Part shown: positions 44,701 through 52,189 of the stretch, in pieces
Layout: each line of letters starts with the position of its first letter
Numbering within the stretch: the stretch's first letter is position 1
Assembly (NCBI GenBank): GCA_011754535.1
Contig: JAAQVN010000001.1
Coordinates: 3,720,001-3,784,000, forward strand
Direction of reading: 5' to 3'
Length of the DNA: 64,000 bases
Origin: Enterobacter asburiae
Lineage (GTDB): Bacteria; Pseudomonadota; Gammaproteobacteria; Enterobacterales; Enterobacteriaceae
The notes under the pieces: generated by a model
Database searches by the model: none
Seen by the model: only the letters and a program-made list of their open reading frames with translations
Told to the model about the DNA's origin: nothing
Translations under genes and position numbers: made by a program

Positions 44701-45882
44701 TCGCTCAACATCACCCCAACCGCGCAGCCGATGGATGCGGTGAATGATGTCAGCACCGCGATGGACGTGACGTCGGTACACCATACCGCCGCGTACTCGG
44801 ATACAACCGTCGGGTCGGCGAGCTGGAACGCCGCGCTGCTCACTTCAACCCAGGGCTCCGGCTCAGGCACCTTCGTGGTGGATGCCAATACCGCGCTGCA
44901 CAACGTGGTGCTGTCGTTTAACGTCGCCTCGTTGCTGACGCTGACAGGGTTGACGGTTGACTGGACGCTGACCAACGGCGCCACCACCGTCAGAACCGGC
45001 TCGTTCAACGGCGGGCTGCTGCTGGGCGGCACGGCAACGGTCAACCTGACGGGTCTCGACCTGGAGGCGGGGACCTACACCCTGAGCTATACCGGCAGAA
45101 TGGGGCCGCTGGGAGTAGGAAATATCACCATCACCCCAAACGTCACCGGCACCAGCTACTCGCTGTCGCAGTTCGACGCCACGGGCACCCACACCGTTGA
45201 CGGCAACATTTTCGACGGCACCGGTTCCGCAGGGACGATGGACCAGCTGCACTCGGTGGATACTCGCGTGAGCATTACCGGCTACGACGGCGTTACCACT
45301 ACGCTGGATCCCTACACCGGCAGCACGCTGTCGAGCATCACGGGTCACTACGGCACGCTGGCGATTGCCGCAGACGGCAGTTACACCTATACGCTCAACC
45401 CGGGGATATCGCTCTCTACCATTACCACGAAGGAGGTCTTTAACTACACCCTGACCGATGCCAACGGCACCACGGACACCGCGTCACTGACCATCGACAT
45501 GGCGCCGAAATTTATCAGTTCGGAGCATAACGATGTGATTAGCGGTACGGCCTACGGCGACACGCTGATTTATCAGGTGCTGAACAGCACGGCGGGCAAC
45601 GCTACGGGGGGCAACATCACCAGCGCCGGCGGCGACCACTGGACGAACTTCTCCCTGGCACAGGGAGACAAGATCGACATTGGCGACCTGCTGGTGGGCT
45701 GGGACGGTAATACCGCCTCGCTGGGGAGTTATATCAATGTCACGCAAAGCGGTAGCAACACTGTGATCTCCATCGACCGTGACGGCGCAGGGAGCACCTA
45801 CACTAATACTGCACTCGTTACGCTTGATAACGTCCAGACCACGTACGACGAGCTTGTGAACCAGCAACACATCATTACCTGA
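35779..45882 (+). CDS. bapA: Giant Ig-repeat adhesin secreted by type I (BapA-like)
   Basis: The 3,367-residue protein has no Sec signal. Residues 1-120 form a BapA-type prefix, then a Gly/Asp-rich linker near residue 140. From about 165 to 2475 I count 23 Ig-like modules of 75-105 residues, most opening with APVI-x-x-VxDDV and closing with DAAGN-x-S and TVDTxAP. The C-terminal 890 residues hold three VCBS-like blocks (GQYGTLTINRDGSYTYDL, GEYGTLSINAAGEYTYTL, GHYGTLAIAADGSYTYTL) and a C-terminal secretion signal (SLAQGDKIDIGDLLVGW). BapA of Salmonella mediates biofilm and epithelial binding. The three export genes follow directly. The repeats are diverged, so slippage is limited. Confidence 0.93.
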   Translation: MSQISVISKLTGVETTTEGTQVTLSHSSIVELHVERADVSHFARSGNDLVVTLHSGEVITLKNFYVTDAQGVSQLVLQESDGALWWIEDPTGAATYESIASTDALLAASGSDAGGAAIWPWALGGIVAAGGIAAAASSGGGGGGDDDDGGNSSPTPNTPVDPTNPDTTPPNAPSSLQFSSDGKSVTGTAEPGSTITLKDANGNVIGTGQTGSDGNITVSLGTPLTNGEQVTATATDAAGNTSQGTTITAPDLTAPDAPTIGSVTDDVDPQTGSVTNGGSTNDPRPQLSGTAEAGSTVTIYDGGVAIGTALVASNGTWTFTPSADLTESTHQITVRATDAAGNLGPASPVFTLTVDFTPPTTPTAIVLTDDTGAIRGTITAGTPTDASKPILAGTGEPGGTITIYDNGVAIGTTTVLPNGTWSVTPSGPLPDGTHTITVVETDAAGNQSAASEPIIFTVDTTPPLAPGDLVVSNDGGTITGTAEPGSTVTIREGDAILGTPVADSEGNFSLTLTPPKLNGEILTADATDAAGNTGPATSAAAPDVTPPQAPVIVSVIDDVLNTTGPVEQNGLTNDRAPTLNGTGEPGSTITIFNGSDIIGTVDVPSSGLWSFTPPSPLADGTYVLTATATDAAGNPSGQSNAWTIIVDGTAPAAPVITQVVDDVPERTGSLDLNETTNDSTPTLSGTAAANATVTIRVDGVDIGTTVADGLGAWSFTPDIPIAEGPHTLTAVATDAAGNISDVSNSWGITIDSVAPDAPVITQVVDDVPERLGALNPGDSTNDTTPTINGTAEPGSTVTIRQDGVDLITVPVDSNGTWSFTPATPLGNGTYTFTAVTTDGAGNTSPASGGFTLTVDTTPPAAATIATVTDDVGGVNGPLTSGDTTDDTQPQLQGTAPADTVITVYDGTTLLGTATLDGSGGWSFTPVIPLTDGPHTLTVHATDAAGNTTISTPFELTVDTVAPATPDIPAITVNPDGTETPLNPGETTRDTTPTLSGSGNPGDTVTIYNGGVKLDDVLVDGNGNWTWTPATPLPNGTYDITLTVTNMDGTGNESAPSQPVTITIDTDAPVAPAAPVITDSVSQITGPVPDGGTTNDPRPVLSGTGTANDVINITDTVNGTPTVVGTVTVDSNGNWSWRPDSNIGEGTHVYTATATDEAGNVSDASPAITITVDTVAPDVPVFDAVGGQPNGGLITDATPTVGGTGTTGDTVIVYNNGVELGRVEVVNGEWSFVLPTQADGLLNITVAGVDAAGNVSALSPIISVTLDTVAPEIPVISAVDNSLLSNNVLYTNDGTPTLTGTGEPGATVIVSVDGAPSAVPVTVQPDGTWSWTADATLAEGPHTFTVSSSDPAGNLSGSSAPLSVTVDTVAPANPGNMSLPETGTPLTGTGEEGSTITVKDSGGTVIGTGVVGSDGSFSIALSPAQLDPTTLTVTATDAAGNPSADVPFIVTDSQLELPQVPVITAIVDDVDPVTGDVKGKTTNDTTPTLTGTAEAGSVITIYQDGSTTPLTTVTADGSGNWSYTPAALGEGLHTFEVTATLNGATSGRSPAASVTIDLTAPGTPTIGSVIDDVGPVTGPLTNGQTTNDSQPTLTGTGAVGDTISIYNNGVLLDSVMVGNTGTWSYTTPVLPEGSNVLTIRETDPAGNQSGPSADFTLVVDTLSTTPVITSVTDNVDNDATPIASGSETNDATPTLTGTADANSVVTIFDGATQIGVVTADGTGAWSFTPETALVEGSHSFTVLATDPQGNVSEASAPWSVVVDLTAPTVPTLDTVSDNVPGGVTGNLTSGQATNDNTPTISGTGQAGSTIHILNNGTQIGTATVDGTGNWSFTPTAPLDDGSYSLRAYATDAAGNASANSSVFAFTVDTAGPGVPLVTSVIDDVAPTTGTLTSGNSTNDARPTFNGTADVGSTVHVIVDGNEIGTAVVNAQGSWTFTPGTDLPDGPHAITFNATDAAGNAGTATAPFNLTVDTGVPSAPVISAAADNVGSIQTPLTSGQSTDDTTPTLSGTATANATVTIYENGQPVGTALADGTGAWSFTPSAPLAAGSHTWTATVTDAAGNVSPASPGFTLVVDITAPTAPVISQAIDDVGTITGPITSGQTTDDTVPRLVGTSEPFATVNIYEGTTLVGTGTADGSGSWSILLNTTLTEGAHSFTAQATDAAGNTSASSASFSLTIDTTPPALPVLTSILDDVGNAATPIADGGTTNDAQPTLSGTAEAGSTVKIFDNGVQIGSVTATGGAWSFTPSPALGNGSHNLTFTTTDAAGNASAPTAGYTINVDTLAPAAPVISSVVDDVGSVIGPVTGTTPTNDTRPTLSGTAEANATVRIYDGITLVGTVTADANGNWTLPETTTLTQGTHNFTATATDAAGNTSPASAVTTVIVDLTAPTAPTGTFNADGSVLTGNAEAGSTVTIRLPDGSTVTTTAGSNGTYSYTFVNKQTEGQTLQITATDAAGNVSQPGSALAPVVPLSASNNVEELELSTTATVTNSQYSDYGFLLVGAVGNVLTLLGNDSAQVNFTVGSGGSADIVVNANATGAVLSLLNTLELVVQRFDTVNNTWTTVVDTGQPQFADLLTLGATGVSLNLTGLADGNYRVLSYNTNLLATGSYTSLDVAVKETGPGTVTGDTSLGGNVITDVDPTAGSDNAPAGATVTAVTNAQGVTTSVTADGTVIQGQYGTLTINRDGSYTYDLTNTSASVIGRTESFSYTITHNGVSASANLVLSLGSGTATSGIVAVDDTNSLTFDTTVNAIDNGTSSQGGFTLVGINLGNTLGLNLLDDMTNPIIYNVEEGTTRTMTIQASVGGVALASVFDLYIYKFNNATQTFEQMRVEPGWLRAPLLGGTSPQLTLQLPAGEYLFLLNTAAGITALTAYTLDVLQDHVYSVASVSASTTGDVLSDDIAPVGTLVTEVNGVAVNSSGLTNITGEYGTLSINAAGEYTYTLNSGVGVDHISTPDTFVYTITAPDGTKDTASLNITPTAQPMDAVNDVSTAMDVTSVHHTAAYSDTTVGSASWNAALLTSTQGSGSGTFVVDANTALHNVVLSFNVASLLTLTGLTVDWTLTNGATTVRTGSFNGGLLLGGTATVNLTGLDLEAGTYTLSYTGRMGPLGVGNITITPNVTGTSYSLSQFDATGTHTVDGNIFDGTGSAGTMDQLHSVDTRVSITGYDGVTTTLDPYTGSTLSSITGHYGTLAIAADGSYTYTLNPGISLSTITTKEVFNYTLTDANGTTDTASLTIDMAPKFISSEHNDVISGTAYGDTLIYQVLNSTAGNATGGNITSAGGDHWTNFSLAQGDKIDIGDLLVGWDGNTASLGSYINVTQSGSNTVISIDRDGAGSTYTNTALVTLDNVQTTYDELVNQQHIIT

Positions 45883-45901
45883 TAGCACCTGCACGAGATG
45901 A

Positions 45902-45924
45902 CCCGGGCGCGCACAGCGCCCGGG
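45902..45924 (+). promoter_or_regulatory. GC-rich hairpin between adhesin and export genes
   Basis: CCCGGGCGC-GCACA-GCGCCCGGG is a 9-bp perfect stem without a T-run, 20 bases after the adhesin stop. It may attenuate transcription into the export genes or protect the adhesin mRNA end. Confidence 0.55.
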
Positions 45925-45964
45925 CATAAATAATAAAGCTGTACTTTTTTATTAGGGACAAGAC

Positions 45965-47368
45965 ATGGGAATAAAGATGCCTCACTGGTGGCTCTCGTGC
46001 TGCCTGATATCTGTACCCGCCATCGCGGCAAACCCGGCGGCAACCATCAATACCGGACAACTCCGCGAAACGCAGGAACTCCCCTCACTGAATGGCCGCG
46101 TCGCCCCGGTGGCAGGCAAAGCCGCTCCCGGTTCACTACAGCTTGGCGAAGCCGTTAATCGCGCCGTCACCTGGCATCCGGCAATCGCTGAAGCCGTGGG
46201 CAAACTTTACGAGCAGAACGAAGAGGTCGACGTCGCCAAATCGAAATACTATCCGCAGATTAACGCCGGCATGGACAACGGGTATTCCCACGACGGCGAT
46301 CAGAACGGCTTTACGCCGTCGCTGGTGCTCTCTCTTTCGCAAATGCTCTACGACTTCGGCAAAGTGGCCAGCCAGGTGCGGGCCGAAAACGCCGGAGTCG
46401 CCCAGCAGCAGGCCAACGTGCTGGTCAGCATCGACACCATCGCTCACGATACCGCCATCGCCATGGTGCAGGTGCAAACTCTGCAGCAGATGGTCGACAC
46501 CGCCAAAGAGCAGCTCGACGCCCTCTCCTCAATCGGCAAGCTGACCCGCCTGCGTAACGACGAAGGGGCCACCTCGCTCTCTGACGTGGTGCAGACCGAC
46601 GCGCGCATTGAAGGGGCACGCGCCCAGCTGATGCAGTATCAGGCCAGCCTCGACAGCGCCCGCGCCACGCTGATGAGCTTTCTCGGCTGGAACAGCCTGA
46701 ATGATATCAGCAATGATTTTCCACAGAAGCTGGCCCGCAGCTGCGATATCGCCGAGCCGGACGATCGCCTGGTGCCTGCGGTCCTCGCCGCCTGGGCACA
46801 GGCGAACGTCGCGCAGGCTAACCTCGACTACGCCGACGCGCAGATGACGCCAACCGTCTCGCTGGAGCCGGAGGTTCGTCATTACCTGAACGATCGCTAC
46901 GCGGGTAACGAAACGCGGGATCGCACCCAGTATTCCGCCTGGGTGAAAGTCCAGATGCCGCTCTATCAGGGCGGCGGGCTCACCGCCCGACGTAACGCCG
47001 CCGGACACGCGGTGGAGGCGGCGCAGTCGACCATTCAGCGTACGCGCCTCGATGTGCGCCAGAAGCTACTGGAGGCCCGCAGTCAGGTCATGAGCCTGCA
47101 AAGCACGCTGCAAATTCAGGGCCGCCAGGAGGCACTCAGCGCCCGCACCCGCGAGCTCTATCAGCAACAATATCTCGATCTCGGCTCGCGACCCCTGCTG
47201 GACGTGCTTAACGCCGAGCAGGAGGTCTATCAGGCACGCTTTACCCAGCAGCAGACCCTCGGTCAGCTGCACCAGCTGCAGCTCAACTGCCTCTATAACA
47301 CCGGGCAATTGCGTCATGCGTTCGATCTTGATAACCGCACCATCCAGACCGTGGAGATCCAGCCATGA
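45965..47368 (+). CDS. bapB: TolC-like outer-membrane channel of the adhesin export system
   Basis: The 467-residue protein has a signal peptide (cleavage near 22, VPAIAA) and the TolC/OEP two-domain repeat: long coiled-coil helices (ESARATLM, EAARSQVMSLQSTLQIQGRQ) and strands such as VSLEPEVRHYL. A TolC-family LGEAVNRAVTWHPAIAEA opens the mature part, and LLDVLNAEQEVYQARF is conserved near the end. AGGGAC precedes ATG 45965. It forms the outer-membrane exit of the type I system for the giant adhesin, together with the ABC transporter and HlyD-type protein that follow with overlapping frames. Confidence 0.92.
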   Translation: MGIKMPHWWLSCCLISVPAIAANPAATINTGQLRETQELPSLNGRVAPVAGKAAPGSLQLGEAVNRAVTWHPAIAEAVGKLYEQNEEVDVAKSKYYPQINAGMDNGYSHDGDQNGFTPSLVLSLSQMLYDFGKVASQVRAENAGVAQQQANVLVSIDTIAHDTAIAMVQVQTLQQMVDTAKEQLDALSSIGKLTRLRNDEGATSLSDVVQTDARIEGARAQLMQYQASLDSARATLMSFLGWNSLNDISNDFPQKLARSCDIAEPDDRLVPAVLAAWAQANVAQANLDYADAQMTPTVSLEPEVRHYLNDRYAGNETRDRTQYSAWVKVQMPLYQGGGLTARRNAAGHAVEAAQSTIQRTRLDVRQKLLEARSQVMSLQSTLQIQGRQEALSARTRELYQQQYLDLGSRPLLDVLNAEQEVYQARFTQQQTLGQLHQLQLNCLYNTGQLRHAFDLDNRTIQTVEIQP

Positions 47369-49560
47369 AGCAACGCGACATCCCTCAGGGGGAAACGATG
47401 ACGGATGAGGCCCTGGCGCAGTGGGCGCAGGCGTTTGGCTTTGTTGCCACGCGCTACCGCGTCGCCTGTTCGCCCGGCGCACTGATCGCAGGCGCACCGT
47501 GGCTGAAAGGCAAACCGATGGTGCCCGCGCTGACTCAGCTTGCCCGTGAAGCCGGGCTAACGTTCCAGCTGCTGACGGCCGATCAGCAGTCGATCAACAG
47601 CTGGCGTCTGCCGGTGGTGGTGGCGCTGAGCGACGGAAAAATCGGCGTGATCGAGAATTTCGACGGTGAGGACACGCTTGAGGTCAGCTTTTTCGACGAC
47701 AAGACGTACACCAACCGCCTGTCGATGAGCGCGATGTTACCCGCCATCCGCCACGTTATCGCCCTGCGTCCGCTGGCGGCGCTGAAGGACAGCCGCGTGG
47801 ACGCCTACATCTCAAAATACCGCCCGGACTGGCTCTACCGGCTGGTGATGCGCGACCTGCGCCCCTACAGCTGGGTGATGCTGGCGGCGCTGTTTATCAA
47901 CGTGCTCTCCCTCTCCGGCATTGTCTTTTCCATGCAGGTGTATGACCGGGTGATCCCCGCCCAGTCCTACCCGACGCTCTACGTGCTGACCATCGGAGTG
48001 CTGATCGCCACCCTGTTTGGCTTTGTGCTGCGCGTCGCGCGCGGGCACATTATGGATCTGCTGGGTAAGCGATCGGATCTGCGCGTCTCGGATCGTGTGT
48101 TTAGTCACGCCCTGCGGCTGCGCCACAGCGCCATTCCGCGCTCCACCGGCAGCTTTATCTCCCAGCTGCGCGAGCTGGAGCAGATCCGCGAGATGGTCAC
48201 CTCCTCCACCATCTCGACGATTGTCGATCTGCCCTTCTTCTTCCTGTTTGTGGTAGTGCTGGCGATCATCGCGCCGCAGCTGGCGTGGATCGCCCCGGTG
48301 GCGGCTGTGATCATGGTCCTGCCCGGCCTGCTGCTGCAAAAGAAGCTGGCGGAGCTGGCGAAGCAGTCGGCCCATGAATCGACCCTGCGCAACGCGGTGC
48401 TGGTGGAGAGCGTGCAGGGGCTGGAGGACATCAAGCTGATGCAGGCGGAGAACCGCTTTTTGCAGCAGTGGAACAGCTATATCCAGATTACCGCGGAATC
48501 CGGGCTGCGCACCCGCGAGCTGACGCAGAACCTGATCAGCTGGGGAATGACCGTCCAGAGCCTGGTCTACGCCGCCGTGATCGTGGTCGGCGCGCCGATG
48601 GTGATCGACGGCACCTTAACCACCGGTTCGGTGGTGGCCGCCTCAATGCTGGCCTCGCGGATGATCGCGCCGATGGCGACGCTGTGTGGGGTGCTGGCAC
48701 GCTGGCAGCAGGTAAAGGCCGCCAAAGAGGGGCTGGACAGCATTATGCAGCTGCCGACCGAGAACCAGCGCGAAGAGACGCCGATCCGCCAGGACGTGCT
48801 GCGCGGACACTATCTCTTCGAGCAGGCGCAGTTCCGCTACCACCCGGAAGATCCGCGCATGGCGCTGCGCATTAACCGCCTGGAGATCAGGCCGGGCGAG
48901 AAAGTCGCGATCCTCGGGCGCAACGGCGCGGGCAAATCCACCCTGCTGCAGGCGATGGCGGGCGGAATGGATCTGGCAGGCGGCGAACTGCGGCTCGACA
49001 ACCTCAGCCTGCCGCATCTCGACGTGGCGGACGTGCGGCGCAACGTCGGCTTTATGACCCAGAACGCGCGGCTGTTTTACGGCACCCTGCGCGAGAACAT
49101 CACCCTCGGCATGCCGCGCGCCACCGACGAAGAGATTTTCGAGGTGCTGGAGATGTGCGGTGCGGCCAGCTTTGTGCTGAAGCTGCCGAAGGGGCTGGAC
49201 TACCCGATTATGGAGAACGGCGTGGGGCTGTCCGGCGGGCAGCGGCAGTCGATTCTGCTGGCGCGGATGCTGCTGCGCGATCCGAATATCGTGCTGATGG
49301 ACGAGCCGACCGCCTCCCTTGATGAACACACCGAGCGGGAATTTATCCAGCGCCTGGGAGCATGGCTCGGCAACCGGACGCTGGTCGTCGCCACCCACCG
49401 CGTGCCGGTGCTGGAGCTGGTGGAGCGCGTGGTCGTGCTGAAAGATGGGATGCTGGTCATGGACGCGCCAAAGGCGCAGGCGCTGAACAACAGCCGCATG
49501 CAGCAGCAACAGCAGGCAGCAACCGGACGGGAGTGGAAAAATGAAAATCAGTCAGCGTGA
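47365..49560 (+). CDS. bapC: Type I secretion ABC transporter (LssB/HlyB-like)
   Basis: The 731-residue protein has an N-terminal C39-peptidase-like domain (residues 10-140) that lacks the catalytic cysteine, a six-helix membrane domain (150-450) and an ATPase domain with Walker A GRNGAGKS, signature LSGGQ, Walker B NIVLMDEPTASLDE and the H-loop in VATHRVP. The inactive C39 domain is usual for exporters of RTX or adhesin proteins. ATG 47365 overlaps the previous stop by 4 bases; ATG 47398, after CAGGGGGAAACG, is an equally good start. Energy for adhesin export comes from this protein in the inner membrane. Confidence 0.92.
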   Translation: MKQRDIPQGETMTDEALAQWAQAFGFVATRYRVACSPGALIAGAPWLKGKPMVPALTQLAREAGLTFQLLTADQQSINSWRLPVVVALSDGKIGVIENFDGEDTLEVSFFDDKTYTNRLSMSAMLPAIRHVIALRPLAALKDSRVDAYISKYRPDWLYRLVMRDLRPYSWVMLAALFINVLSLSGIVFSMQVYDRVIPAQSYPTLYVLTIGVLIATLFGFVLRVARGHIMDLLGKRSDLRVSDRVFSHALRLRHSAIPRSTGSFISQLRELEQIREMVTSSTISTIVDLPFFFLFVVVLAIIAPQLAWIAPVAAVIMVLPGLLLQKKLAELAKQSAHESTLRNAVLVESVQGLEDIKLMQAENRFLQQWNSYIQITAESGLRTRELTQNLISWGMTVQSLVYAAVIVVGAPMVIDGTLTTGSVVAASMLASRMIAPMATLCGVLARWQQVKAAKEGLDSIMQLPTENQREETPIRQDVLRGHYLFEQAQFRYHPEDPRMALRINRLEIRPGEKVAILGRNGAGKSTLLQAMAGGMDLAGGELRLDNLSLPHLDVADVRRNVGFMTQNARLFYGTLRENITLGMPRATDEEIFEVLEMCGAASFVLKLPKGLDYPIMENGVGLSGGQRQSILLARMLLRDPNIVLMDEPTASLDEHTEREFIQRLGAWLGNRTLVVATHRVPVLELVERVVVLKDGMLVMDAPKAQALNNSRMQQQQQAATGREWKNENQSA

Positions 49561-50740
49561 CGTGGCCGCGATGGACGATCTGGATAATGCGCTCGACTCC
49601 GAAAGCGGCTATTCCGGCGCGCGGCGGATCGTGATCTTCTCGCTGCTGATGTTTGTGGCGCTGGGCGTCTGGGCGTGGTTTGGGATGCTGGATGAAGTCT
49701 CAACGGGAACCGGAAAAGTGATCCCCAGCTCGCGCGAGCAGGTGTTGCAGTCGCTGGATGGGGGGATCCTCACCGAGCTGAACGTTCACGAGGGCGATCA
49801 GGTGCAGGCCGGACAGGTGCTGGCACGGCTGGATCCGACGCGTTCCGAATCGAACGTCGGCGAAAGCGCTGCGCGCTACCGTGCGTCGCTGGCCTCCAGC
49901 GCCCGTCTGTACGCCGAGGTAAACGATCTGCCGCTGAAGTTCCCGCCTTCGCTGGAGAAATGGACCGAACTGACCGCCGCCGAAACGCGGCTCTACAACT
50001 CGCGCCGCACGCAGCTGGAGGACACGCAACGTGAACTGCGTTCAGCATTAGATCTCGCAAACAAAGAGCTGGCGATCACCCAGCGGCTGGTAAAAACCGG
50101 TGCCGCCAGCCACGTGGAAGTGCTGCGCCTGCAGCGGCAGAAAAGCGACCTGGAGCTGAAGCTCACCGACGTGCGTTCCCAGTATTACGTTCAGGCGCGC
50201 GAGGCGTTATCCAAGGCCAACGCCGAGGTGGATATGGTCTCGGCGATCCTGAAAGGCCGCGAGGATTCCGTCACCCGCCTGACGGTAAAATCCCCGGTGC
50301 GCGGGATCGTGAAAAACATTAAAGTCACCACCATCGGCGGGGTGATCCCGCCCAACGGCGAGCTGATGGAGATTGTGCCGGTAGACGATCACCTGCTGAT
50401 TGAAACCCGGCTCTCGCCGCGCGATATCGCCTTTATCCACCCGAACCAGGAGGCGCTGGTGAAGATCACCGCCTACGATTACGCCATCTACGGCGGGCTG
50501 CACGGGGTGGTGGAGACCATTTCGCCGGACACCATCCAGGACGAGGCCAAGCCGGAGGTGTTTTATTACCGCGTATTTATCCGCACCAGCCAGGATTACC
50601 TGGTGAATAAGGCGGGCAGGCACTTCTCAATCGTGCCGGGGATGATTGCCACGGTGGACATCAAGACCGGGGAGAAAACGGTGCTGGATTATCTGATCAA
50701 GCCGTTTAATCGGGCGAAAGAGGCGCTGAGGGAGCGGTGA
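49541..50740 (+). CDS. bapD: HlyD-family adaptor of the adhesin export system
   Basis: The 399-residue protein has a short cytoplasmic start, one membrane helix (residues 30-48), and HlyD blocks: SLDGGILTELNVHEGDQVQA, a long helical hairpin, and VKSPVRGIVKNIKVTTIGGV. The C-terminus ends TGEKTVLDYLIKPFNRAKEA, as in HlyD proteins. It starts 20 bases inside the transporter gene. It links the ABC transporter to the channel. The bapA-D order matches the Salmonella bap operon as known from the literature. Confidence 0.92.
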   Translation: MKISQRDVAAMDDLDNALDSESGYSGARRIVIFSLLMFVALGVWAWFGMLDEVSTGTGKVIPSSREQVLQSLDGGILTELNVHEGDQVQAGQVLARLDPTRSESNVGESAARYRASLASSARLYAEVNDLPLKFPPSLEKWTELTAAETRLYNSRRTQLEDTQRELRSALDLANKELAITQRLVKTGAASHVEVLRLQRQKSDLELKLTDVRSQYYVQAREALSKANAEVDMVSAILKGREDSVTRLTVKSPVRGIVKNIKVTTIGGVIPPNGELMEIVPVDDHLLIETRLSPRDIAFIHPNQEALVKITAYDYAIYGGLHGVVETISPDTIQDEAKPEVFYYRVFIRTSQDYLVNKAGRHFSIVPGMIATVDIKTGEKTVLDYLIKPFNRAKEALRER

Positions 50741-51067
50741 TGAAACGCCTTACATCATTTTCTGAAGCCGCCTCGCAGGATTTAACTTCTTCTGGGTAGC
50801 CTGCTTTTTATTAGGGTTAATCGGGCGTATGTTCCTTCCACGCCAGCAAAATCTGGCGTCGGGATTGGCATCCCGGTTAAACTTAATGGCGGCGTGAGCT
50901 CTTGTTGCGCCGTGCGTCTGGCTACATTTCAATGGTGGGCTGGACGGGGGCGTCGCAAGACGCGCCGGTGTCCATTAAGGCCGGTAATGCCAACTCCGTT
51001 CAGTCCTGCCACCCGGGAAATTGGCATTTCTCTGGCAGGGTCTTAATCACTTAATGGAAACTGTCAT
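50741..51067. ncRNA. P4-phage immunity-like remnant, possible C4/CI antisense RNA
   Basis: On the plus strand a frame reads MVGWTGASQDAPVSIKAGNA then NSVQSCHPGNWHF, which resembles the leader peptides (Ash/Icd-like) of the P4 immunity region. Hairpins are visible: CCTGCCA/TGGCAGG (51006-51043) and the repeated GATTGGCATCCCG/AATTGGCAT motifs. In P4 this region encodes the CI antisense RNA. A functional RNA is plausible but was not folded. It lies between the adhesin operon and a P4-type gene. Confidence 0.35.
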
Positions 51068-51505
51068 ATGACCACCAGTAACGCACTTTTCACGACCCCC
51101 TTCGGCCACAATACCGACTTCACTGAACTTGCCGACAACTGCCAACGCTATTGCGAAGCATTGGTGGAAGAGACCGATCCTGCAAGAAAAATAGCGCTCT
51201 GCGGTCGTCTTGCATCGACCCTCGCCCTGCTTCGCCCGATGCTGCTGGAGCCGCTCCCTGAGCACTTACAGGAACGTCTTACCGTCGATGTGTTCCCCGA
51301 ATGTGAACCTGCATTCAACGCTGAATCCGATCAGCTCTGTCGCTACTGCGAGGAAATTACGCAACTGTTGCTGGGGGGCGCGCTCGCCCCTGAATCCGCT
51401 CGTGTGATGGGAGATTTACTCTTTGAACTGACGGGATATTTTGCTGACCAGCTAAAAGCCCCGCGCTGGCTGAGAACAGAGGCTGGCGTCGCGTTGCTGG
51501 GTTGA
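51068..51505 (+). CDS. P4-like phage hypothetical protein
   Basis: The 145-residue protein opens MTTSNALFTTPFGHNTDFTE with LADNCQRYCEALVEETDPAR; a protein of this kind follows the immunity region in P4-like prophages of enterobacteria, by memory. It has several cysteines (QLCRYCEEITQLLL) but no catalytic motif. There is no integrase, capsid or helicase gene nearby, so this is a fragment of a lost satellite. ATG 51068 is the only good start. Function unknown. Confidence 0.6.
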   Translation: MTTSNALFTTPFGHNTDFTELADNCQRYCEALVEETDPARKIALCGRLASTLALLRPMLLEPLPEHLQERLTVDVFPECEPAFNAESDQLCRYCEEITQLLLGGALAPESARVMGDLLFELTGYFADQLKAPRWLRTEAGVALLG

Positions 51506-51516
51506 CATGGTTTTCT

Positions 51517-51553
51517 CCCTCTCCCTGTGGGAGAGGGTCGGGGTGAGGGCATC
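51517..51553. repeat. REP-like hairpin repeat
   Basis: CCCTCTCCC-TGT-GGGAGAGGG followed by GTCGGGGTGAGGGC is a common enterobacterial intergenic repeat type. No second copy was noticed in this window. Confidence 0.6.
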
Positions 51554-51763
51554 AAACCGCACTCATTTTATATTTATAAACAGGACGTTAATTATGAATA
51601 ACCAGGAAAAACTACGCATCTCAACCACACCAGGCGAAGTATTGAATTCTGGCTGAATCTGCAGCAAAACGCAGAAAACCAAGGAGCGAGAATCGAGCAC
51701 CTCTAACATAATCATCCCCCCAATCTGCTAAAGTAGCCCAAACTCATTTTTCAGGAAGAAATC

Positions 51764-52189
51764 ATGCGCCAACGAACCATTGTCTGCCCCATCATCCAGA
51801 ACGACGGTGCCTATCTGCTGTGCAAAATGGCCAACGATCGCGGCGTGTTCCCCGGCCAGTGGGCTCTCTCCGGCGGCGGAATGGAGCCGGGCGAAACCAT
51901 GGAACAGGCGTTGCGCCGTGAGATCCGCGAAGAGCTGGGCGAAGCGCTGGAGATCGCTTCGATCACGCCATGGGCTTTTCGCGATGACATCAGAGTGAAA
52001 ACCTACGCCGATGGCACCACTGAGGAGATTTACATGATCTATCTGATCTTCGACTGCATCAGTGCCAACCGAGCAGTCACGTTTAATGAAGAGTTTCAGG
52101 AGATCGCCTGGGTTAATCCGGAATCGTTAAAAGAGCTTGATCTCAACGAAGCCACGCGCATTACCTTCGCCCAAAAGGGCCTTCTTTAA
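51764..52189 (+). CDS. nudI: Nucleoside triphosphatase NudI
   Basis: The 141-residue product follows E. coli NudI through its length: [20 protein letters not shown], the Nudix box [24 protein letters not shown], and [12 protein letters not shown]. NudI hydrolyses pyrimidine deoxynucleoside triphosphates and related compounds to monophosphates and pyrophosphate, using magnesium bound by the Nudix glutamates, all present. AGGAAG precedes ATG 51764. The stop lies 29 bases inside the convergent AraC gene. The gene marks conserved chromosome here. Confidence 0.95.
   Translation: MRQRTIVCPIIQNDGAYLLCKMANDRGVFPGQWALSGGGMEPGETMEQALRREIREELGEALEIASITPWAFRDDIRVKTYADGTTEEIYMIYLIFDCISANRAVTFNEEFQEIAWVNPESLKELDLNEATRITFAQKGLL

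Noticed and set aside
35779..45882. CRISPR-like periodic repeats
   Set aside because: The periodicity (225-315 bases) comes from protein Ig modules with diverged DNA; there are no short identical repeats with spacers.
51594..51656. A 20-codon frame starting MNNQEKLRIS
   Set aside because: Possibly the start of a lost gene, but too short and without a recognisable family to annotate.
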